A stretch of DNA of 64,000 bases from Shewanella sp. VB17 (GTDB lineage Bacteria > Pseudomonadota > Gammaproteobacteria > Enterobacterales > Shewanellaceae), in the NCBI RefSeq assembly GCF_013248905.1, contig NZ_JABRVS010000001.1:806001-870000 (forward strand), given 5' to 3'. Each line of letters begins with the position of its first letter. Position 1 is the first letter of the stretch. Positions 18,091 through 24,553 of the stretch are shown piece after piece. The notes under the pieces are model-generated. The model had not been told where the DNA came from, did no database searches, and saw nothing but the letters and a program-made list of their open reading frames with translations. The position numbers were made by a program, and so were the translations under genes.

Positions 18091-18861
18091 TTACGGTATT
18101 CTTTTCGAGTTGATAAATAGTGTTGCTTGCTGATAATAACTTTCAAATATTCCTTCTGCTTTCATTTGGCGGAATACCTTGGCCAGCTTCTCTGCGAGAT
18201 CGGAGTGACTTTTGTACAGGTAACCATAAAAGGTGATTTCTTCTAATTGGGCTTGCATTCGAATATTAGTGTCGCTAAATTCAGGAGTGGCTAATATGTC
18301 ATTGGTGAATGTATCTATACCAATATAGATATCTATTCTTCCTCCCCATTTAGGGCGCATTAGTGTGTATAAGGATTCGTTCGGTGTGGAAGAATTGCTG
18401 ACTCTGTCTGAGTTGACGTATTGTGACAGCCGTTGCTGAGCAAGGTACGTACCACGATAATATTCAACGGTGTATTGGCTGTTTTGAATATCTTCCCAAG
18501 AGTGTATATCGATTAAAGGATCATAAGTAAAAGCGCTTAATTTTCCGCTAATAAGGGGTTCATTGATACGAACTAAATTAGGGTGCATTGTACCGTAATT
18601 AGCCGCTCTTCCAGCTTCCCCGTCAATTTTACCTAAATCTGCCATTCTACTTGCCCTGATAGCTGGGAGTACGATGTATGAAAAATCAACATTAAGGCGG
18701 GAAAAGGCTTCGGTATAAATCAATTCCCCCCATTTCACCTCGCTGTTGGTGTTAGGATCGGCGTAAAATGCGAGCGTAATATGCTGCCTTTCAGAAGTGT
18801 GCACCATGAAACTTGAGATGGTAAGGAGTAGATACACAGTATTTTTTAGTGTTTGATGCAT
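18091..18861 (-). CDS. orphan SBP-like secreted protein, array copy 3
   Basis: It has 256 residues. The signal peptide and first mature residues are the same as in copy 4: 74 of 75 bases at 18788-18862 match 19645-19719. The mature parts then diverge, suggesting gene conversion or modular exchange. It belongs to the subgroup with an extra segment before the core strand (LMRPKWGGRIDIYIG), shared with copies 7 and 8. Other landmarks are RASRMADLGKIDGE, HPNLVRINEP, VEYYRGTYLAQQRLSQ and YGYLYKSHSDLAEKLAKVFRQMKAEG. No membrane transporter partner is encoded nearby. Confidence 0.75.
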   Translation of the reverse strand: MHQTLKNTVYLLLTISSFMVHTSERQHITLAFYADPNTNSEVKWGELIYTEAFSRLNVDFSYIVLPAIRASRMADLGKIDGEAGRAANYGTMHPNLVRINEPLISGKLSAFTYDPLIDIHSWEDIQNSQYTVEYYRGTYLAQQRLSQYVNSDRVSNSSTPNESLYTLMRPKWGGRIDIYIGIDTFTNDILATPEFSDTNIRMQAQLEEITFYGYLYKSHSDLAEKLAKVFRQMKAEGIFESYYQQATLFINSKRIP

Positions 18862-18897
18862 TTTTGATATTTAAAAATAACAGAGTAAGGTCAATTG

Positions 18898-18904
18898 AGT
18901 ATAG
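18898..18904 (-). promoter_or_regulatory. sigma-S-like -10 element, copy 3
   Basis: The coding strand reads CTATACTCAATTGA, 37 nt before the ATG. A TTGAAA lies upstream but at a 20-21 bp spacing, too far for a standard -35. Confidence 0.6.
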
Positions 18905-18956
18905 CTGACACAGTAATAAGTACATTTCAATTGATAGGATAGGGTAAATGGTGAGA

Positions 18957-19718
18957 TTAAGGTTGTGTACCTTGTAACTTTATGGATTGTTTGGCTTGTT
19001 TGAAATAAGCATTCAATTTATTTTCTGATTTCATTTGGCGAAGCACACCAGCTAATTGAATAGCAAGTTCTGTATGACGTTGATGCAGGTAACCATAGGA
19101 AGAAAACGCTTCCAGTTTCGCAACCATTTGGATATGACTATTGGAAAATTCTGGGCTAGCTAATAGTTCTTTGGTGAGTAAATCTGTATCGATATAAACA
19201 TCAATTCTACCTCGAAGTAATTTACGTAATGACTGGGCAGGGCTAGATGAATCACTGAGTCTATTTGGTTTGATATATTGAGAGAGCCTTTGGTGAGCAA
19301 GAGACATACCACGATAGTATTCGACATTATATTGGCTATTTTGTAGGTCTTTCCAAGAATGTATGACGATTGATGGGTCATAAGTAAATACGCTTAGATT
19401 AGCAGTGATGAGAGGTTCTTCTATACGAACTAAATTAGGGTGTTTAGTAGCATAGTTTGCGACTCTAATTGGTTCGCCATCGACTTTACCTAAATCAACC
19501 ATGTTACTGGCTCTGAGTGCCGGCATGACAGAATAGGCAAAGTCGATATCAAGCTGAGAAAATGCATCGGTATAAACTAACGTTATCCATTTTGCATAAA
19601 GATTAGAGTTTGGATCGTTGAAAAAAGCGAAGGTGATTTGTTGTCTTTCAGAAGTATGCACCATGAAACTTGAGATGGTAAGGAGTAGATACACAGTATT
19701 TTTTAGTGTTTGATGCAT
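18957..19718 (-). CDS. orphan SBP-like secreted protein, array copy 4
   Basis: It has 253 residues from the ATG at 19718, which aligns exactly with the start of copy 3; an in-frame ATG nine bases upstream is less likely. The signal peptide region is nearly identical to copy 3 at DNA level, but the mature protein is of the LLRG type without the RPK insert (SLRKLLRGRIDVYIDTD), closer to copies 1, 5 and 9. Landmarks are NLYAKWITLVYTDAF, RASNMVDLGKVDGE, HPNLVRIEEPL, VEYYRGMSLAHQRLSQ and YGYLHQRHTELAIQLAGVLR. The mix of a copy-3 leader with a different body is evidence of recombination within the array. Confidence 0.75.
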   Translation of the reverse strand: MHQTLKNTVYLLLTISSFMVHTSERQQITFAFFNDPNSNLYAKWITLVYTDAFSQLDIDFAYSVMPALRASNMVDLGKVDGEPIRVANYATKHPNLVRIEEPLITANLSVFTYDPSIVIHSWKDLQNSQYNVEYYRGMSLAHQRLSQYIKPNRLSDSSSPAQSLRKLLRGRIDVYIDTDLLTKELLASPEFSNSHIQMVAKLEAFSSYGYLHQRHTELAIQLAGVLRQMKSENKLNAYFKQAKQSIKLQGTQP

Positions 19719-19758
19719 TATCATCATACTTAAAAGGTTAGCAAGCTAAGTTCAGTTG

Positions 19759-19765
19759 AGTATAG
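19759..19765 (-). promoter_or_regulatory. sigma-S-like -10 element, copy 4
   Basis: The coding strand reads CTATACTCAACTGA, 41 nt before the ATG. It is very similar to the copy 3 element and its flanks. Confidence 0.6.
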
Positions 19766-19812
19766 TTGATATTGTGCTAAGTTTATTGCGATAAGCCGTC
19801 AGCATGTGATGG

Positions 19813-20577
19813 CTAAGGTTGTGTGTCTTTTACTTCAGTAGCCAGTTTCGCTTGCTGGAAATAATCCTTGAACTTACCTTCAGATTTCATTTGACGAAAA
19901 ACGTCGGCTAATTTAATCGCCAGTTCACTGTGGCGTTTATGTAGGTAACCATACGTTGAGGTTGTCTCTAAAATGGCGATCATCTTAATATTTTTATCGA
20001 TAAATTCGGGAGTCTGCAATAATTCGCGAGTCAGTAGGTTTGAATCAATATAAATATCAATTCTATCTCGAAGCATTTTTCGCAATGACTCACCGGGAGT
20101 GGAGGAATTGGTCAGCCTATCTTGGGGGACATATTTAGGCAGTAGTTGATGAGCAAGTGCCATACCGCGATAGTACTCTACCTTGTATTGACTGTTCTGA
20201 ATATCTTGCCAGGACTGTATTTTTATTGCTGGGTTGTGAGCATATGCACTTAAACTTCCGTCCACAATAGGTTCGTCGATACGGATCAAATTTGGGTGTT
20301 GTTCTACATAAGTGCCAATTCTTCCTCCTTCTCCATCGACTCTACCTAAATCAGCCATTTTACTGGCCCTAATCGCAGGAAGGACCACATATGAAAAATC
20401 AATACCTAGGCGAGAAAAAGCATCAGTATAAATAAGATCAGCCCATTTACCATAGAGGTTAGTGTTAGGGTCTGTATAAAAAGCAAAAGTAATATGCTTT
20501 TTCTCCGTTGCTTGAGATGTGGCACTGAAACTAATGAACAGCGTGATAGCGATGATTACTTTCAATATTCGATGCAT
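19813..20577 (-). CDS. orphan SBP-like secreted protein, array copy 5
   Basis: It has 254 residues with a signal peptide (VIIAITLFISFSATSQA). The mature protein shows DPNTNLYGKWADLIYTDAF, RASKMADLGRVDGEGGRIG, HPNLIRIDEP, VEYYRGMALAHQLLPKY, SLRKMLRDRIDIYID and YGYLHKRHSELAIKLADVFRQMKSEG. It is closest by eye to copy 1 in the segment after RIDIYIDSN. The spacing to copy 6 upstream is only about 60 bp, yet a -10-like element still lies in between. The ligand is unknown. Confidence 0.75.
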   Translation of the reverse strand: MHRILKVIIAITLFISFSATSQATEKKHITFAFYTDPNTNLYGKWADLIYTDAFSRLGIDFSYVVLPAIRASKMADLGRVDGEGGRIGTYVEQHPNLIRIDEPIVDGSLSAYAHNPAIKIQSWQDIQNSQYKVEYYRGMALAHQLLPKYVPQDRLTNSSTPGESLRKMLRDRIDIYIDSNLLTRELLQTPEFIDKNIKMIAILETTSTYGYLHKRHSELAIKLADVFRQMKSEGKFKDYFQQAKLATEVKDTQP

Positions 20578-20615
20578 TTTTTCAAGCTCAAAATTTAAAA
20601 TTTTAACATAAATAG

Positions 20616-20622
20616 AGTGTAG
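20616..20622 (-). promoter_or_regulatory. sigma-S-like -10 element, copy 5
   Basis: The coding strand reads GTCTACACTCTATTT, 39 nt before the ATG. The core CTACACT and its GTCTACACT context recur at copies 6 and 7. Confidence 0.6.
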
Positions 20623-20639
20623 ACCATGCTTGTTCGGGC

Positions 20640-21398
20640 TTACTTTGTTTGTGTATCGATGAACTGCCTTGCTAGGGTTAAGTAAGTGTCAAATTTACCG
20701 TCTGACTTCATTTGACGCAACACCTCTGCTAATTTAGGTGCTAATTCGTTGTGGCGCTGGTGTAAGTATCCATAGCTAATGACTTGTTCTAAGCGAGTGA
20801 GCTTTTGAATGTGAGTGTTGGTAAATTCAGGCATGATCAACACCGGACTGACATTTTCTTCCATTTCAATATAGATATCGATTCTCCCTCGCAGTAATTT
20901 TCGTAGTGACTCTATTGGGCTCGACGAATCACTCAATCTATCAGGTTTAACATATTGAGACAGTCGTAAGCTCGCGAGGTATGAACCACGATAATATTCG
21001 ACTTTGTACTGGCTGTTTTGAATATCTTCCCAAGAATTGATCTTGATTGAAGGATCATAAGCAAATGCACTTAAATGCGTGATGACGATAGGCTCTTCTA
21101 TTCGTACTAAGTTTGGGTGTTCAGTTCCATAAGTGATTGATCTTGCACTCTCACCATCAATTTTACCCAAAGCGAGCATTTTACTTGCTCTAGCATAGGG
21201 GAGTACTGTGTATGAGAAATCGATATTAAGCTGATTAAAAGCATCGGCATAAATAAGTTGGCCCCATTTCATATAAAAATTGGTATTAGGATCGGCGAAA
21301 AAAGCCAGGGTGATTTTTTTTCTATCTGTTGCCTGTACAATGAGGCTGAGTGAGCATAAGAGCAAGGCTAATCCAACTGCTGGCGATATTCGATGCAT
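20640..21398 (-). CDS. orphan SBP-like secreted protein, array copy 6
   Basis: It has 252 residues with a signal peptide (AVGLALLLCSLSLIVQA). Landmarks are DPNTNFYMKWGQLIYADAF, RASKMLALGKIDGESARSI, HPNLVRIEEP, VEYYRGSYLASLRLSQY, SLRKLLRGRIDIYIEM and YGYLHQRHNELAPKLAEVLRQMKSDG. The segment EMEENVSPVLIMPEF after the core strand is unique in the array. The gap to the copy 7 stop is 39 bp, so its putative promoter lies against the 3' end of the upstream gene. This makes read-through from copy 7 likely as well. Confidence 0.75.
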   Translation of the reverse strand: MHRISPAVGLALLLCSLSLIVQATDRKKITLAFFADPNTNFYMKWGQLIYADAFNQLNIDFSYTVLPYARASKMLALGKIDGESARSITYGTEHPNLVRIEEPIVITHLSAFAYDPSIKINSWEDIQNSQYKVEYYRGSYLASLRLSQYVKPDRLSDSSSPIESLRKLLRGRIDIYIEMEENVSPVLIMPEFTNTHIQKLTRLEQVISYGYLHQRHNELAPKLAEVLRQMKSDGKFDTYLTLARQFIDTQTK

Positions 21399-21429
21399 CT
21401 TGTGGACTCAAAAAATGATATTTAAGGAA

Positions 21430-21436
21430 AGTGTAG
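21430..21436 (-). promoter_or_regulatory. sigma-S-like -10 element, copy 6
   Basis: The coding strand reads GTCTACACTTTCC, 32 nt before the ATG. It is placed directly at the end of copy 7. Confidence 0.55.
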
Positions 21437-21437
21437 A

Positions 21438-22223
21438 CTATTTGGGGTGTAGATTATTTTGCTGACTGCGAATAAACTGCCTTGCTTGCTTGAAATAAGT
21501 TTGCAATAGACCTTCGGATTTCATTTGGCGAAATACCTCTGCTAATTTAATCGCTAGATCATGATGGCGTTGGTGTAGATAACCATAGAAAGAGATATTT
21601 TCTAAGTGGGCTATCATCTGGATATTACTGCCGATAAATTCAGGTCTAGTTAATAGTTCAGTGGTAAACTGCTCTACGCCAATATAAAGGTCTATTTTCC
21701 CTCGGTTCTTGGGACGAATTAATTTATGTAATGACTCTGAAGGAGTGGAAGAGTTGGTTAATCTATCTGAACTTATATATCCAGTTAATCTCTTATGTGT
21801 CAGGTATATTCCCCGGTAATACTCGACTGTGTATTGACTGTTTTGGATATCTTTCCAGGCATTAATTTTAATTGATTGATCATTGCTATAAGCGCTTAAG
21901 TTGGCAGTGAAAATGGGTTCTTCTATGCGAATCATATTAGGATGTGCTGTTCCGTATGTTGCCACTCTCGCTGTTTCCCCATCGACTTTACCTATGTCAG
22001 TCATTTTACTTGATCTAATGGCGGGCATAACAACGTAAGAAAAGTCGATGTTAAGGCGAGTCAATGCATCGCTATAAACTAAATGCAGCCATTTGGTATA
22101 AAGATTAACGTTAGGATCATCTATTAAGGCAAGCGTTATTTTTTCTTTATCAATAGCTTGTGCCATAAAACTGAATGTGGTGAGCAACACGATATAACTC
22201 GTTAATTGCAATATTCTATTCAT
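21438..22223 (-). CDS. orphan SBP-like secreted protein, array copy 7
   Basis: It has 261 residues from the ATG at 22223, which places the signal peptide (SYIVLLTTFSFMAQA) at the N-terminus as in its siblings; a longer frame to 22292 would bury the signal. It belongs to the RPK subgroup (IRPKNRGKIDLYIGVEQFTTELLTRPEF). Landmarks are DPNVNLYTKWLHLVYSDAL, RSSKMTDIGKVDGETARVA, HPNMIRIEEP, VEYYRGIYLTHKRLTGY and YGYLHQRHHDLAIKLAEVFR. Its stop is 39 bp before copy 6. The conserved fold suggests a soluble periplasmic ligand-binding role, unproven. Confidence 0.75.
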   Translation of the reverse strand: MNRILQLTSYIVLLTTFSFMAQAIDKEKITLALIDDPNVNLYTKWLHLVYSDALTRLNIDFSYVVMPAIRSSKMTDIGKVDGETARVATYGTAHPNMIRIEEPIFTANLSAYSNDQSIKINAWKDIQNSQYTVEYYRGIYLTHKRLTGYISSDRLTNSSTPSESLHKLIRPKNRGKIDLYIGVEQFTTELLTRPEFIGSNIQMIAHLENISFYGYLHQRHHDLAIKLAEVFRQMKSEGLLQTYFKQARQFIRSQQNNLHPK

Positions 22224-22260
22224 CTTAAGTGACTTTAAAAGAAAGAATGTAGATATGTAA

Positions 22261-22267
22261 AGTGTAG
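22261..22267 (-). promoter_or_regulatory. sigma-S-like -10 element, copy 7
   Basis: The coding strand reads GTCTACACTTTACA, 38 nt before the chosen ATG. The agreement in spacing also supports that start choice. Confidence 0.6.
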
Positions 22268-22288
22268 ACCATTGTGTCGTCAGCTTGA

Positions 22289-23053
22289 TCACTTTGTTGT
22301 GGTATAGATAAACTGTTGCGCTTGTTTGTAGTGCTCATTGAATCGACCTTCAGATTTCATTTGGCGGAGTACTTCAGCGAGTCTAACGGCGAGTTCTTTA
22401 TGGCGTTTATGCAGATAACCATAGAATATAATTTCTTCTAAGCGTACTTGCATTTTTATATCGGTAAATTCTGGGGTGGAGAGGACTTCGTTGGTGAATT
22501 GTTCTATGCCAACGTATATATCTATTCTTCCCCGCATTTTTGGGCGCATTAATTTGCGTAAGGATTCACTAGGTGTGGAAGAGTTGCTGAGTCTGTCTGC
22601 ACTGACATATTTTGACAATCGTTGATGTGCGAGGTGAGCGCCGCGATAATACTCCACTTTATATTGACTGTTTTCAAGGTCTTTCCAAGAATTTATGTTG
22701 ATTGAAGCATCATATGTATATGCACTTAAACTGCCATTGGCCAGAGGTTCATTGATGCGGATTAAATTGGGATGTCTTGCACCATAATCTCCTACTCTTC
22801 CAGCCTCACCATCCACTTGACCGAGATCCGCCATTTGACTCGCCCTGATCGCAGGTAAGACAATGTATGAGAAATCAATATTAAGGCGAGCGAAAGCATC
22901 GGTATAGACCAACTCTCCCCATTTAACATACAGGCTAGCAGTCGGTTCAGCGTTAAAAGCAAAGGTTATTTTTTGCGCTTCAGCAATGTGTGTCACTAAA
23001 ATTAAGTGGCTGATAATAAAAATAATAATTATTTTTTTGAGTGCTGTGAACAT
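22289..23053 (-). CDS. orphan SBP-like secreted protein, array copy 8
   Basis: It has 254 residues with a signal peptide (IIIIFIISHLILVTHIAEA). It is an RPK subgroup member (LMRPKMRGRIDIYVGIEQFTNEVLSTPEF) and very close in that segment to copy 7. Landmarks are EPTASLYVKWGELVYTDAF, RASQMADLGQVDGEAGRVG, HPNLIRINEP, VEYYRGAHLAHQRLSKY and YGYLHKRHKELAVRLAEVLRQMKSEG. It lies 65 bp before the copy 7 start, with copy 7's promoter-like element beginning before the copy 8 stop is reached. No lipobox or membrane anchor is seen. Confidence 0.75.
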   Translation of the reverse strand: MFTALKKIIIIFIISHLILVTHIAEAQKITFAFNAEPTASLYVKWGELVYTDAFARLNIDFSYIVLPAIRASQMADLGQVDGEAGRVGDYGARHPNLIRINEPLANGSLSAYTYDASININSWKDLENSQYKVEYYRGAHLAHQRLSKYVSADRLSNSSTPSESLRKLMRPKMRGRIDIYVGIEQFTNEVLSTPEFTDIKMQVRLEEIIFYGYLHKRHKELAVRLAEVLRQMKSEGRFNEHYKQAQQFIYTTTK

Positions 23054-23090
23054 TTATTTTTTTAAAAACTAACAAGAGGAAAGTGTATTG

Positions 23091-23097
23091 AGTATAG
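23091..23097 (-). promoter_or_regulatory. sigma-S-like -10 element, copy 8
   Basis: The coding strand reads CTATACTCAATACACT, 38 nt before the ATG. A second TACACT overlaps downstream at 23082-23087. Confidence 0.6.
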
Positions 23098-23148
23098 AAG
23101 TTAGGATTAAAATCAGCGAGAAATCGAGCGTAATTGTCAGTATAGGGC

Positions 23149-23910
23149 CTACTGACTTGTTGAGTCCATGGACTCTCTTGCTTGGGTAAAGTAAATTTGA
23201 AATAAGCCTTCTGATTTCATTTTTTGAAACACGTCTGCTAATTTAACAGCAAGCTCCTTGTGTGTTTTGTAGAGGTAACCGTGGATGTTCATGTTTTCTA
23301 GGCGGACGAGCATGTTAATGCCAGTATTAGCAAACTCAGGCGTTGTTAGCAGACTTATCGGAACTTGTTCTGTGTCGATATAGATATCAATTCTTCCTCT
23401 GAGTAATTTACGCAGTGACTCGCTAGGGCTGGATGAATTACTTAATCTGTCTGGGCTGACGTACTGGGTTAGCCGCTGATGGGCCAGTAAGGATCCACGG
23501 TAATATTCGATGTTATATTTGCTGTTGTTAATATCTTCCCATGAATTTATTTTGATTGATGGATTAGCAGTAAAAGCGCTTATGTTGGCCACAAAGAGCG
23601 ATTCCTCTATACGCACTAAGTTGGGGTGTTCAGTACCGTAATCTGCCACTCTTGCCACTTCACCATCGACTCTGCCTAAATCGGCCATTTTACTTGCTCG
23701 GATGGCGGGCAGGGCGGTATATGTTACGTCGATATTAAGCCGGTCGAATGCATGCGTGTAAATTAAATGTAGCCATGTAACATAAAGACTTTGGTTAGGT
23801 TCACCAATCGTGCTGAGGTTGATACTTTGCTTGTCAGCAGCATAGACTGTGAAGTCTAGTGTTATGAAGAGTAAAACAAAGCTTATTAGCTGAGTTTTTC
23901 TGTTACTCAT
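23149..23910 (-). CDS. orphan SBP-like secreted protein, array copy 9
   Basis: It has 253 residues with a signal peptide (LISFVLLFITLDFTVYA). It is first in transcription order and the most divergent at the N-terminus (STIGEPNQSLYVTWLHLIYTHAF, with T instead of K before the Trp). Landmarks are RASKMADLGRVDGEVARVA, HPNLVRIEES, IEYYRGSLLAHQRLTQY, SLRKLLRGRIDIYIDTE and HGYLYKTHKELAVKLADVFQ, where the otherwise fixed YGYL reads HGYL. A good AGGAGG-type ribosome site (GAGGAGGCC) precedes the ATG, stronger than in other copies. Confidence 0.75.
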   Translation of the reverse strand: MSNRKTQLISFVLLFITLDFTVYAADKQSINLSTIGEPNQSLYVTWLHLIYTHAFDRLNIDVTYTALPAIRASKMADLGRVDGEVARVADYGTEHPNLVRIEESLFVANISAFTANPSIKINSWEDINNSKYNIEYYRGSLLAHQRLTQYVSPDRLSNSSSPSESLRKLLRGRIDIYIDTEQVPISLLTTPEFANTGINMLVRLENMNIHGYLYKTHKELAVKLADVFQKMKSEGLFQIYFTQARESMDSTSQ

Positions 23911-23942
23911 ATCAGGCCTCCTCTAATCAGTTAGGTAAATTA

Positions 23943-23949
23943 AGCATAG
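23943..23949 (-). promoter_or_regulatory. sigma-S-like -10 element, copy 9
   Basis: The coding strand reads CTATGCTTAAT, 33 nt before the ATG. It is a full match to CTAYRCTTAA of the sigma-S consensus. Confidence 0.6.
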
Positions 23950-24553
23950 TTTATTTTGAATTTCGTCGCTTGCTCGACGTCCAATAGTGATGACTAAAGT
24001 GACTTAGTTATAAGATGTTGGCGTCGATGAGCCATTATCAAGAGTGATGTATCGCGTATTTACCCATGTGCGAGAGCCGAGGAATAATTAACTACAGTGA
24101 ATATTGTTACTTTTCTACCTGCTTATTATATATTTGGCGGATTATTGGGATGTAAATATGAAAGTTTTACATTAATCACCAGTAGTGATAAGTGTGGTAT
24201 TTATACATTATGTGGAGTTATTTGCTTAAAAAAAGTGATTTAAAGGTGTAATACGTTGTGGTGGTTTTTTTTTACGCTACCCAAAAGTCTATGTTCCTAG
24301 TCCTTTATTTTCTGAAAGATAGCCCGTTTTGCTAATAGCCTCTCCAAACTTTGACTTATAGGATTAATCTTTGTTTCATATTGTATCTAAAAACTCCAGT
24401 GGTTTTATTTGATCCTAGATGAAGCGAACGATATTTGGTTTTCTAGTTTTACAGACTATTTTTTGTTGTGTCTGCTTAAACCCTATGTCACCTAGTCAGC
24501 TGCTATTTTTTTGCAGTCATTTTCCTAAAGTTCAAATTTAATGGGTATAAAGC
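23950..24553. other. divergent intergenic region, no gene seen
   Basis: About 600 AT-rich bases separate the divergent paralogue array and the M4 protease gene. I see no coding frame, RNA gene or repeat. The protease promoter should be in its right half; a TTGACT at 24351 has no properly spaced -10, so I do not call it. Confidence 0.5.

Noticed and set aside
19160..19381. Minus-strand frame inside array copy 4
   Set aside because: It is a shadow of the conserved paralogue in another frame; similar shadows occur in other copies without conservation.
16313..23910. The repeated block as a CRISPR array or satellite repeat
   Set aside because: The repeats are full genes of about 760 bp with diverged sequence and signal peptides, with no short identical repeats or spacers.
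24351..24384. A sigma-70 promoter for the M4 protease gene
   Set aside because: TTGACT is present, but the nearest -10-like hexamers are 20-22 bases away, outside the normal spacing.
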